Assembly (NCBI RefSeq): GCF_029360585.1
Contig: NZ_JAQZSJ010000003.1
Coordinates: forward strand, 248,001 to 312,000
Direction of reading: 5' to 3'
From: Cohnella caldifontis
GTDB taxonomy: Bacteria > Bacillota > Bacilli > Paenibacillales > Paenibacillaceae
DNA length: 64,000 nt
Numbering within the stretch: position 1 is the first letter of the stretch; every line of letters begins with the position of its first letter. Both the position numbers and the translations under genes were made by a program. Below the pieces are notes generated by a model. The model made no database searches. It was not told the DNA's origin and worked only from the letters and a program-made list of their open reading frames with translations. Shown one piece after another: positions 17,261-25,591 of this stretch.

Positions 17261-17341
17261 GAGGTTCCTTTTTTCCAAAAAAAAGAACCGCGACGCGAGT
17301 CCGTTACGGCGGCCTCGGCTGCGGCTTCTGCTCTTAACGCA

Positions 17342-18898
17342 TTAATAGGGATCGGCTGGGTGGCCCAGTTCCTCGGAAATTTCGGCATCCGCGCCCGGCC
17401 GGCGCCGCCTTTCCTCGATCGCTTCCTTCACGCGCCTGCCGTACTCGGGATCCGCTTGCGTGAAGTACCCGATCATCCGATTGCGGATGTCTTCGTTGCA
17501 CTGCGCGAGCGCGTCGCCCAGGTTGTTGACCAGCTCGTCCCGCTCCCAATCCTCGAACTCGCGGTACGTCTGCCCGGCCTGCCCGAAATCGTTCGTCCGG
17601 TCGATCTTCTGGCGAACGAGCTTGGCGTCGTAATGCGGCTCGTGGGGCTTCCCATTGCGGGGGGCTTCATGCAGGCCTCCTAAAGAAGAAGGCTCGTAAT
17701 TCACGTGGGGGTTTTGGCCCGGCGCGCGGTCCGTCCGATATTGCATTTGGCCGCCCAGCTGGTTCGTCGCCACATAGGTTTTGGGGGCGTTGATCGGCAG
17801 CTGCAAATAGTTCGGCCCCACGCGGTATCGCTGGGTGTCGGAATAGGAGAAGGTCCGGCCCTGCAGCATTTTGTCGTCGGAGAAATCCAGGCCGTCCACG
17901 AGAACGCCGGTGCCGAACGCCGCTTGTTCGACTTCGCCGAAGTAATCCTCCGGATTGCGGTTCAGCGTCATCTTGCCGACGGGGAGGAACGGGAACTTGT
18001 CTTTCGGCCACAGCTTCGTATCGTCGAGGGGATCGAAGTCGAGTTCCGGATGCTCGCCGTCCTCCATGATCTGCACGCAAAGCTCCCACTCGGGATAATC
18101 GCCGCGTTCGATCGCTTCGTACAGATCCTGCGTGGCGTGATTGAAATTCGTCGCCTGGATTTCGTTCGCTTCTTTCTGGGTGAGGTTCCGGATGCCTTGC
18201 TTGAGCGGTTCCCAGTGGTATTTGACGAGCACGGCTTCGCCTTCCCGGTTCACCCACTTGTACGTATTGACCCCGGACCCCTGCATCTGCCGATAGTTGG
18301 CGGGGATGCCCCATGGCGAGTACACGAAGGTGACCATGTGCGTGGCTTCCGGCGTCAGGGAGACGAAGTCGAAAAACCGTTCCACGTTCTGCACGTTGGT
18401 GATCGGATCCGGCTTGAAGGCGTGAATCATGTCGGGAAACTTGAGGGCGTCGCGGATGAAAAAGATTTTCAGGTTGTTCCCGACCAGATCCCAGTTGCCG
18501 TCCTCCGTGTAGAACTTCACGGCGAAGCCCCGCGGGTCGCGCAGCGTCTCCGGGGAATGGATGCCGTGGATGACGGTGGAGAAGCGCACGAATACGGGGG
18601 TTTTCTTGCCCGCCTCCTGGAACAGCTTGGCCCGGGTGTATTTGGATACGGGCTCGTCCCCGACTTTGCCGTAAGCCTCGAAAACGCCGTGCGCCCCGGC
18701 GCCCCGGCCGTGGACGACGCGCTCCGGGATGCGCTCGCGGTCGAAATGGGTGATTTTCTCGATGAAATGGTAGTTCTCCAGCGTCGATGGGCCTCGATTG
18801 CCTACCGTTCGGATGTTTTGGTTGTCGTGGATCGGATGGCCTTGCCGGTCGGTCAAGATGCCGTTCGACTCGGGGCCGCCTGGTTTTTCGGTTGCCAT
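17342..18898 (-). CDS. monofunctional haem catalase
   Basis: This 518-residue small-subunit catalase decomposes hydrogen peroxide. Visible: '[33 protein letters not shown]' with distal His63, the 'GNWDLVGNN' Asn (near 135), NADPH-region 'HAFKPDP', and the proximal haem site '[14 protein letters not shown]' with the Tyr near residue 350. Length matches the KatX/KatA-type clade. It ends about 150 bases before the ECF sigma gene on the same strand. Upstream of its start (18975-19056) lie three copies of a GCATGACTTT repeat rather than a recognisable PerR box. Confidence 0.95.
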   Translation of the reverse strand: MATEKPGGPESNGILTDRQGHPIHDNQNIRTVGNRGPSTLENYHFIEKITHFDRERIPERVVHGRGAGAHGVFEAYGKVGDEPVSKYTRAKLFQEAGKKTPVFVRFSTVIHGIHSPETLRDPRGFAVKFYTEDGNWDLVGNNLKIFFIRDALKFPDMIHAFKPDPITNVQNVERFFDFVSLTPEATHMVTFVYSPWGIPANYRQMQGSGVNTYKWVNREGEAVLVKYHWEPLKQGIRNLTQKEANEIQATNFNHATQDLYEAIERGDYPEWELCVQIMEDGEHPELDFDPLDDTKLWPKDKFPFLPVGKMTLNRNPEDYFGEVEQAAFGTGVLVDGLDFSDDKMLQGRTFSYSDTQRYRVGPNYLQLPINAPKTYVATNQLGGQMQYRTDRAPGQNPHVNYEPSSLGGLHEAPRNGKPHEPHYDAKLVRQKIDRTNDFGQAGQTYREFEDWERDELVNNLGDALAQCNEDIRNRMIGYFTQADPEYGRRVKEAIEERRRRPGADAEISEELGHPADPY

Positions 18899-18974
18899 GG
18901 CGTACGCGCCGCCTTTCGGGAAGGAATGGAATTTTCAAGGATAGGGTTTCCAATTCGCGGCCGTTTATCAGTCC

Positions 18975-19056
18975 GGCATGACTTTCGGGCACGCGCGGCA
19001 ACGCAAAACATGACTTTCGGTTAGCCAAGCGTCACTAACCGGGCATGACTTTTTTG
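18975..19056. repeat. Three copies of the GCATGACTTTYGG repeat
   Basis: GGCATGACTTTCGG starts at 18975, AACATGACTTTCGG at 19007 and GGCATGACTTTTTTG near 19042, in direct orientation and 32-35 bases apart. They fill the gap between the divergent catalase and CPBP genes. A related inverted copy is at 2326-2357. Confidence 0.6.
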
Positions 19057-19125
19057 TCCTATTCTGAATGCAACGGAGGCCTACGCCTTCCGAATCGTGA
19101 AGACAATTCGTTGGGAGTGGGAGTC

Positions 19126-19956
19126 ATGTTGGACAAAATGAATGACGCGGAAAAAGCCGGTCTTTTCACGCTGCTGGTGTTGGCTCTGGGGATCGGATTC
19201 AGCTTGGTTCCGGGGATGAGCAGCACTTTATACATGTTCACGCCGATGCTGGCGGCGCTGCTGATGATGCTGGCATTCACGAAGGACGGATACCGGAAGG
19301 AAGGCTGGAAAAAGCTCGGGCTTCACAAACTCGGCTTGCGGGGGTGGCCTTTCGCGCTGCTCGTGCCGATCGCGCCGCTGGCGCTCAGCTATTTGGCCGC
19401 GTGGGGGTTTGGGTTGTCGGAGTGGAGAGTGCCGGACAAGCTGCTCGGGTTCGAATGGACCGCGGCGCCGATCGTTTTGATCGTCGTGTATATCAAATCG
19501 GTTCTGTTCGAATCGCTGGGAGAAGAGCTGGGGTGGCGGGGGTACATGCTGCCTCGTCTGATGAAAATGGGCGAACGCCGGGCGACGCTGCTGAACGGAC
19601 TCGTGCATGGCGTCTGGCACGCCCCGATCATTCTGAACACGAGCGAATACCACGCCGGAGAGAACGTGTGGGTGCTGTTCCCGCTTATGTTGCTCAGCAC
19701 GATGTTCCTCGCTCCGGTGATCGGGCGGCTGCGATTGAAGACGGGCAGCGTCTGGACGGCTTCCATGATGCATACGACGCACAATTTGGTATGGGCCGTG
19801 CTGGCGGAGCTGTGGGTGAACCGTTCGGATGCCGCGAGCTGGATTTCCGGGGACATGAGCCTCGTGGTCACGCTCTTCTACATGGGGTTGACGTTGTGGA
19901 TGTGGCGGAAGCCCCGGGCTTCCCGGGAGGCGCAGGCGGCTCAAGCGGCGGCTTAA
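19126..19956 (+). CDS. CPBP-family intramembrane metalloprotease
   Basis: This 276-residue multi-pass protein has all CPBP (Abi/Rce1-like) motifs: 'EELGWRGYMLPRL' (EExxxR), 'HGVWHAP' and 'HTTHNLVW' (HxxxN). These Glu and His residues sit in membrane helices and form the active site of the eukaryotic Rce1 relative. Bacterial members act in bacteriocin self-immunity, sigma-factor control or as unknown proteases. Start 19126 has GGGAGTGGGAG upstream; a second ATG four codons on is possible. It stands alone, so a specific role cannot be assigned. Confidence 0.85.
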   Translation: MLDKMNDAEKAGLFTLLVLALGIGFSLVPGMSSTLYMFTPMLAALLMMLAFTKDGYRKEGWKKLGLHKLGLRGWPFALLVPIAPLALSYLAAWGFGLSEWRVPDKLLGFEWTAAPIVLIVVYIKSVLFESLGEELGWRGYMLPRLMKMGERRATLLNGLVHGVWHAPIILNTSEYHAGENVWVLFPLMLLSTMFLAPVIGRLRLKTGSVWTASMMHTTHNLVWAVLAELWVNRSDAASWISGDMSLVVTLFYMGLTLWMWRKPRASREAQAAQAAA

Positions 19957-19973
19957 GGATGGGCACGGAAAAA

Positions 19974-20032
19974 GGCGGCGGTCCGGACATGGGTCCGGGC
20001 CGCCGCTTAATCGCGCGATAATGCTTATCGCG
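19974..20032. terminator. Two adjacent hairpins between convergent genes
   Basis: GGCGGCGG...CCGCCGC (19974-20006), with a nested GTCCGGAC-type pairing, is followed by the perfect stem CGCGATAA/TTATCGCG (20014-20032). T runs are short, so this may be a weak bidirectional terminator. Confidence 0.45.
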
Positions 20033-20061
20033 GGGTACGTTTCCTCGCGATTGGGGCCGCG

Positions 20062-20790
20062 TTACTGGATTTTCTCCGGTTCCGGGTAATCCACGCCTTT
20101 GGTGTCGACGGTCGCTTTCTTGATCGCCATCGGTTTCTCCGGCCTCGTCCCTTGGGGATCGTTCGGGTCGATTTTCTGGTTCACGATCTCGTCGACGGTA
20201 TCCATGCCCTCGATCACGTTGCCGAAAGCCGCGTATTGCCCATCCAGGGACGGATAGTCGGCGACCATGATGAAGAACTGGGAACCCGCGGAATCCATCG
20301 GCTCGCTCTTCCGGGCCATGGACAGGATGCCGCGCTTGTGCTTCAGGTCGTTCTGGAAGCCGTTGGCGGTGAATTCGCCCTTGATGGCGTATCCGGGCCC
20401 GCCCATGCCGGTGCCTTCCGGGTCGCCGCCCTGGATCATGAAGCCCGGCATGACGCGGTGGAAGATCATGCCGTCGTAGAAGCCCTTTTTGACCAAGGAA
20501 ATGAAGTTGTTCACCGTGTTCGGCGCGATGTCCGGGAACAGCTCCAGCTTGATCGTGCGGCCATTGTCCATCTCGATCGTGACGACCGGGTTCTTGTCCG
20601 AGTGCGGCGCAGCGCCGGGATCATCGGAAGCGGAAGGCGAAGGCGCGGCATCCGACGCCGCCGGAGAATTCGATGGGGAAGCGGCGTTCGAGCCGCCTCC
20701 GGCTTCGTTGCGCTTGCCGCAGCCCGCCGCGATCAGCAGCGTGACGGCCAGCATCAGGAACAGGGTAAGTCGCAGCTTGCTTTTCATCAT
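20062..20790 (-). CDS. peptidyl-prolyl cis-trans isomerase, cyclophilin-type lipoprotein
   Basis: This 242-residue protein has a lipoprotein signal 'LLIAAGC' and a Ser/Pro/Ala linker, then a cyclophilin domain (about 70-240): 'VTIEMDNGRTIKLELFPDIAPNTVNNF', 'YDGMIFHRVMPGFMIQGGDPEGTG', 'MARKSEPMDSAGSQFFIM' and 'YAAFGNVIEGMD'. The catalytic Arg of 'FHRV' and the Phe/Gln of 'FMIQGGD' are present. It would catalyse proline isomerisation in exported proteins at the membrane's outer face. Start 20790 (or the next ATG) has AAGGAG upstream. Confidence 0.92.
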   Translation of the reverse strand: MMKSKLRLTLFLMLAVTLLIAAGCGKRNEAGGGSNAASPSNSPAASDAAPSPSASDDPGAAPHSDKNPVVTIEMDNGRTIKLELFPDIAPNTVNNFISLVKKGFYDGMIFHRVMPGFMIQGGDPEGTGMGGPGYAIKGEFTANGFQNDLKHKRGILSMARKSEPMDSAGSQFFIMVADYPSLDGQYAAFGNVIEGMDTVDEIVNQKIDPNDPQGTRPEKPMAIKKATVDTKGVDYPEPEKIQ

Positions 20791-20950
20791 GGAAAACGTG
20801 GCTCCTTGTACATAGGGTAGGATGCGATATGCTTAAAATCGGCGGTATCCCCTCGGCTCATGGGCTGATAATAACTTTCTTGCGCAACGCCGCCGTGGGG
20901 CCTCGAATCGAGAGCAGCTAGTCGAGCGCCCGTCTAGCAGTACAAGTCCA

Positions 20951-21793
20951 TTACCGAAGAGCGGAGGGATCGATCGCCGGCACGAGGCCTTCGCGGGCCG
21001 CACGCCCGAGCAGCGCGTCGATGGCGGCGTAGCCTTCCTCGCCCAGGTCCGAGGTGAATTTGTTCACGTACAGCTCGATATGGGCTTGGGCCACCGCGGG
21101 GTCCATCTCCTGGGCATGTCCGAGCACGTATTCGCGCGACGCGTCCGGATGGGCCCAGGCGTAGTCGACCGATTGCCGGATCCAGCCGGCGATCCGGTCC
21201 GCGTCCAGATTCCGGCGGGCGATGATGGCGCCCAGCGGAATCGGCAGCCCGGTGTCGGCTTCCCACCAGACGCCCATGTCGGCCAGCAGCGACAGGCCGT
21301 AAGTCGGATACGTGAAGCGGGCCTCGTGGATGACGAGCCCGGCGTCGATCCGGCCGTCACGCACCGCCGGCATGATCTCGTGGAACGGCATGACGACGAT
21401 TTCGCCCAAGCCGCCGGGCACCTGCTGAGCGGCCCAGAGCCGGAACAGCAGGTAGGCCGTCGAGCGCTCGCTGGGCACCGCCACCCGTTTGCCGGAAAGA
21501 TCGGCGGGACTGGAGATGCCCGATTTTTCTCCGGCCGTCAGCACCAGCGGTCCGTTGCCTCTGCCCAGCGCACCTCCGCAAGGGAGCAGCCGGTATTCCG
21601 AGAGCACCCAGGGCAGCGCGGCGTACGAGATCTTGAGCACCTCCGGCCCGCCGGGCGACGCGGCCAAATGATTCGTAATATCGATATCCGCATACAGAAC
21701 GTCCAGCTCCGGCGCGCCGGGCACGAGCCCATGCACCCAGGCGTGGAACACGAACGTGTCGTTGGGACAGGGAGAAAACGCGATTTTCATCAT
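20951..21793 (-). CDS. mqnD: 1,4-dihydroxy-6-naphthoate synthase (futalosine pathway)
   Basis: This 280-residue periplasmic-binding-protein-like enzyme starts MMKIAFSPCPNDTFVFHAW, the signature of MqnD. 'PSERSTAYLLFRLW' and 'IHEARFTY' are further family blocks. It converts cyclic dehypoxanthinyl futalosine to 1,4-dihydroxy-6-naphthoate in the alternative menaquinone route. It overlaps the stop of mqnB by four bases and has GGAGGT upstream, so the two are translationally coupled. mqnA, mqnC and mqnE are not in the window. Confidence 0.92.
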   Translation of the reverse strand: MMKIAFSPCPNDTFVFHAWVHGLVPGAPELDVLYADIDITNHLAASPGGPEVLKISYAALPWVLSEYRLLPCGGALGRGNGPLVLTAGEKSGISSPADLSGKRVAVPSERSTAYLLFRLWAAQQVPGGLGEIVVMPFHEIMPAVRDGRIDAGLVIHEARFTYPTYGLSLLADMGVWWEADTGLPIPLGAIIARRNLDADRIAGWIRQSVDYAWAHPDASREYVLGHAQEMDPAVAQAHIELYVNKFTSDLGEEGYAAIDALLGRAAREGLVPAIDPSALR

Positions 21794-22491
21794 GCGAACA
21801 ACACCTCCGGTAAGTATCGAAAAGCGGACTCGAGCGCGTCCAGCGCCTCTTTGATCCGCCAGGCCGAGCGGTCGCGGGGCCCGACCGCGTTGGAAATCGC
21901 GCGGATCTCCATGACCGGCAGTCCCCATACCTGCGCCGCCGCGGCGACGCCTCCGCCTTCCATGCCTTCGGCCGCGGCTCCCGGCACCCGGCGGGCCCGG
22001 TCCGCCGCCGTCGCGGCCGTGCCCGTCGCGGTCGAGACCGTCAGAATCGGCCCGACGCCCGCCTGAAGCCCCGCCGAGACCCACGCGCGGTGCAGCCGCT
22101 CCGTCCGCTCCCGGTCGCACGGGAAACGGGCGGAGCCGAAGCCCAGCTCGTCCACCGACAAGAATCCGTCCGGCGTCTCCGCGCCAAGGTCGGCGAGCAC
22201 GATTTCGCTCGCGGCGACAAGGCTGCCGACCGGCGCCGTCCCGGCGAACCCGCCGGCGATGCCCGCGCTGATCACCAGGCCGTACGCCGAAGAGTCAGCC
22301 GTCCGAGCGCCGTCCGCCGCCGCGCCGCGAAATCCCGTTCCGCCGGCCAAAGCCGCCGACGTCCGAGCCGCGGCCGCCGCCGGCCCGACGCCCGCCAGGG
22401 CGGTCTCGAAGCGGGAATCGCCGCGCAAACCCCGCAGCACCGCCTCCCGTTCCGCCTCCACGGCCGTCATGACCAGCACCTTTTTATCCAT
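21790..22491 (-). CDS. mqnB: futalosine hydrolase
   Basis: This 233-residue nucleoside-phosphorylase-like hydrolase is related to MTA/SAH nucleosidase. 'ISAGIAGGF' marks the glycine-rich substrate loop and 'EGMEGGGVAAAAQVWGLPVMEIRAISNAVG' the purine/ribose site with the catalytic Glu. It removes hypoxanthine from futalosine. Pairing with mqnD supports this over MTA nucleosidase. The central part has a long Ala/Gly-rich insertion (about residues 30-62), in line with the high GC of the host. Its product also yields the menaquinone on which the quinol oxidase at 52-56 kb could draw. Confidence 0.9.
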   Translation of the reverse strand: MDKKVLVMTAVEAEREAVLRGLRGDSRFETALAGVGPAAAAARTSAALAGGTGFRGAAADGARTADSSAYGLVISAGIAGGFAGTAPVGSLVAASEIVLADLGAETPDGFLSVDELGFGSARFPCDRERTERLHRAWVSAGLQAGVGPILTVSTATGTAATAADRARRVPGAAAEGMEGGGVAAAAQVWGLPVMEIRAISNAVGPRDRSAWRIKEALDALESAFRYLPEVLFA

Positions 22492-22664
22492 TTCCGCAGC
22501 GCTCCTTTAATCCTCCGCAACCTCCGCCCGGCGAGTCCGGGCATCCACAATAACCAAAGTAACGCGAAGAAGCGGCGGTGTCAAAGGGACCCATCCGCGT
22601 GACATCGAAAGCATGAAGCAGTAATCTTATAGCTGTACAGATTTCGCACGGGGAGGGACGGCCC

Positions 22665-23756
22665 ATGGACGATCGGGCGATCGCCCGGCTGCGGCTGCGC
22701 AGCCAGCGGATCGCGGGCGGCAAATTCGCCGCGCCGGAAGAAGCGGCGAAAGGACTCGGAGCGTTGCAAGCCCAGGATTACGGGCAGGCGCTGTGGGCGA
22801 TCGGACTGCGTACGTCCGGAGCGGCGGCCGCGGATGTCGAGCAAGCGATCGAGGAACGGAAAATCGTGCTGACCTGGCCGCTGAGAGGGACGCTGCACGC
22901 GGTGCCGGCCGAGGACGCCAAGTGGATGCTCCGGCATTTCGCGCCCCGCGTGATCGGGCAGTTCAAGCGCCGGCGGGAACAATTGGAGCTGGACGACGCC
23001 GTCTTGAGCCGCTGCCGCGAGCTGATCCGGCGAGCGCTGGAAGGCGGCCGCCGGATCACCCGGCCCGACCTCATGGAGCTGCTCGAGAGCGGGGGCATCG
23101 CCACCGGCAATCAACGCGGGTATCACATCGTGTTCTATCTCGCTTTGAACGAGTTTATCTGCCTCGGTCCATTGGAGGGCAAACAGCAAACGTTCGTGCT
23201 GCTGGACGAATGGGTGCCCCGGCCTCGGGAGTTGTCTGCCGAGGAGGCGCTCCATGAACTAACCGTGCGGTACGTTCGCGGACACGGTCCCGCAACGGCG
23301 CACGATTTCGCCTGGTGGGCGGGGCTTACGGTGACGGACGCCAGAAAAGCGCTGGAAAGCGCTTCCGGCGAACTGAGAGCGGTTCAGTCGGGCGGCACTG
23401 CCTACTGGATGTCCCGGGACGTATCGGATGAAGCGGGTGAGAAGCCGGCTGGCACGTTTTTGCTGGCGGGCTTCGACCAGTTTCTGCTCGGATACACGGA
23501 CCGCGCCGCCGTGCTGCATCCCGATTACGCACCCCGCATCGTACCCGGAGGCAACGGGATTTTCCAGCCAACCGTCGTCTCGGACGGGCGGGTCGTCGGC
23601 ACTTGGAAGCGGACGATCAAGAAAAAAGGAATCGACGTGGACGTTGCGTTTTTCGAACCGGTCCCGGGCGCGGAAGAGCAAGCCATGTCGGAGATCCGGC
23701 GCTATTGCGCGTTTATGGGGCTTCCTCCCGGAAACTTGCGGGTTTTTTACGATTAA
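22665..23756 (+). CDS. winged-helix DNA glycosylase-like protein (HTH_42, AlkZ/YcaQ family)
   Basis: This 363-residue protein matches the winged-helix DNA-binding domain family that includes AlkZ and YcaQ. The catalytic QxQ motif of that family is seen as 'LQAQDYGQALWAIGLR' near residues 35-50, followed by 'LTWPLRGTLHAVPAEDAKWM' and the C-terminal 'GNGIFQPTVVSDGRVVGTWKR'. AlkZ-type enzymes unhook interstrand crosslinks or remove bulky alkyl bases, and they often protect a producer from its own toxin. Directly downstream is a drug-exporter pair, so a joint genotoxin-resistance role is possible but unproven. Confidence 0.85.
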   Translation: MDDRAIARLRLRSQRIAGGKFAAPEEAAKGLGALQAQDYGQALWAIGLRTSGAAAADVEQAIEERKIVLTWPLRGTLHAVPAEDAKWMLRHFAPRVIGQFKRRREQLELDDAVLSRCRELIRRALEGGRRITRPDLMELLESGGIATGNQRGYHIVFYLALNEFICLGPLEGKQQTFVLLDEWVPRPRELSAEEALHELTVRYVRGHGPATAHDFAWWAGLTVTDARKALESASGELRAVQSGGTAYWMSRDVSDEAGEKPAGTFLLAGFDQFLLGYTDRAAVLHPDYAPRIVPGGNGIFQPTVVSDGRVVGTWKRTIKKKGIDVDVAFFEPVPGAEEQAMSEIRRYCAFMGLPPGNLRVFYD

Positions 23757-23821
23757 GCGAAACAAGCCATACATTCCTTGCCATTCGTTCGCGCGCTTGG
23801 CGGGTATAAGGGGGCTAAGGC

Positions 23822-25591
23822 GTGGGATTGCTGCGTCCATACATTCGAAAATACGGCAAGCCGTTCGCGGTCGCCATTTGCTTCCTGATGTGCGAGGCGC
23901 TTGCCGACCTGCTGCTGCCGACGATCATGTCCCGGATCATCGACGACGGGGTCGCGAACCGGGATCTGGACATGGTCTACCGGCTGGGCGGGCTGATGCT
24001 GCTCGTGACCGCCGGGGGAGCGCTGGCGGCGACGATGCGCAACCTGATCGCCAGCCGCGTGTCGCAGCGGTTCGGGGCGGATCTGCGGCGCGACCTGTTC
24101 CGCAAAATCCAATCGTTTTCGTTTCCGAGCCTCGACAAGTTCGAGCGTCCTTCGCTCATGACCCGGCTCACGAACGACGTAACGCAAATCCAGAACTTCG
24201 TGAACGGGCTCATGCGCATTTTCGTCAAAGCGCCTTTGTTATGCCTCGGCGGCTTGATCATGGCGGTCAACCTGAATCCCCGCTTGTCCGTCGTGCTGCT
24301 GGTCGTCGTTCCGATCGTCGCGCTGCTCATCGTGCTGAACATGAGGGTCGGCTTCCCGCTGTTCGCGCGGGTGCAGAAATCGCTGGACCGCATCAACGGC
24401 ACGACCAGGGAATACCTCTCCGGGGTGCGGGTCGTGAAGGCGTTCAACCGGTACGGGCAGGAAACGGAGAAGTTCGACTCCGCCAACCAGGAATACCGGA
24501 AACGCTCGCTCGCGGCCGCGCGGGTGATGTCCGTGTTCAGTCCCAGCGTCATGCTGACCGTCAATTTCGGCATCGCGGCGATCATCTGGCTGGGCGGACG
24601 GCGCGTGGACGCCGGACATATGCAGGTCGGCCACATCATCGCGTTCATTCAATACATGACGCAGATCTTGTTTTCCCTGCTCATGATCTCCTGGGTGTTC
24701 AACATGTTCGTCCGGGCCAAAGCGTCGGCGGAACGGATCGGCGAAGTGTTCGCGGAAAACGGGGCCATGGAACGGGCGCCTGCGTCGGCGGAGGAAACGG
24801 AAGGCCGAGCCGGGCGCGCCGGGGAAACGGCCAAAATCGAGTTCGACCGGGTAAGCTTCGCCTATCCGGGCGGTTCCGGCGAGCCGGCGCTGCGCGAGGT
24901 GTCGTTCGTCTGCCGGGCAGGGGAAACCGTGGGCATCATCGGCTCCACCGGTTCGGGGAAGAGCACCTTGATCAGCCTGATTCCCCGCTTCTACGACTCG
25001 GCGTCCGGCACGATCCGCGTGGACGGCGTCGACGTGAGAGCGATGGATCCGCGCCGGCTGCGCGAATCCATCGCGGTCGTGCCGCAGCAATCGATCCTGT
25101 TCACGGGAACGATCGAACAAAATATCCGTTGGGGCAAAGAAGACGCCTCCGTGGCGGAGATCGAACAAGCCGCCCGGATCGCCCAGGCGGAAGAGTTCAT
25201 TCTCGGCTTGCCGGACCGGTACGAGGCGAGGCTCGGTCAGCGCGGCGTCAACTTGTCGGGCGGCCAGAAGCAGCGGCTGTCCATCGCGCGGGCGCTCATT
25301 CGGCGTCCCGACATCCTGATCCTCGACGACAGCACGAGCGCCGTCGACACGGCGACGGAAAGCCGCATCAAGGAAGGGCTGCGGAAGTACGCCGAAGGCA
25401 TTACCTGCCTGATCATCGCCCAGCGGATCACCTCCGTCATCGACGCGGACCGCATCGTCGTGATGGACGACGGGCGGGTGGCCGGCATCGGCACGCACGA
25501 GGAGCTGCTGCGCGGCTGCCGGAGCTATCAGGAAATTTACCGGTCGCAGATCGGCAAGGAGGCGAGAGCGGATGTCCCGGCAAGCTCCTAA
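23822..25591 (+). CDS. ABC multidrug exporter half-transporter, degenerate-site subunit (BmrC-like)
   Basis: This 589-residue type IV exporter half has six membrane helices (1-310) then an ATPase domain. Walker A is GSTGSGKST, the signature LSGGQKQR is canonical, but Walker B is 'LILDDSTSAVD' (Asp in place of the catalytic Glu) and the switch is 'IIAQRI' (Gln in place of His). This pattern marks the subunit with a non-hydrolysing site in heterodimers such as BmrCD and TM287/288. It starts with GTG at 23822, and its 3' end overlaps the partner gene by 20 bases. Confidence 0.9.
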   Translation: MGLLRPYIRKYGKPFAVAICFLMCEALADLLLPTIMSRIIDDGVANRDLDMVYRLGGLMLLVTAGGALAATMRNLIASRVSQRFGADLRRDLFRKIQSFSFPSLDKFERPSLMTRLTNDVTQIQNFVNGLMRIFVKAPLLCLGGLIMAVNLNPRLSVVLLVVVPIVALLIVLNMRVGFPLFARVQKSLDRINGTTREYLSGVRVVKAFNRYGQETEKFDSANQEYRKRSLAAARVMSVFSPSVMLTVNFGIAAIIWLGGRRVDAGHMQVGHIIAFIQYMTQILFSLLMISWVFNMFVRAKASAERIGEVFAENGAMERAPASAEETEGRAGRAGETAKIEFDRVSFAYPGGSGEPALREVSFVCRAGETVGIIGSTGSGKSTLISLIPRFYDSASGTIRVDGVDVRAMDPRRLRESIAVVPQQSILFTGTIEQNIRWGKEDASVAEIEQAARIAQAEEFILGLPDRYEARLGQRGVNLSGGQKQRLSIARALIRRPDILILDDSTSAVDTATESRIKEGLRKYAEGITCLIIAQRITSVIDADRIVVMDDGRVAGIGTHEELLRGCRSYQEIYRSQIGKEARADVPASS

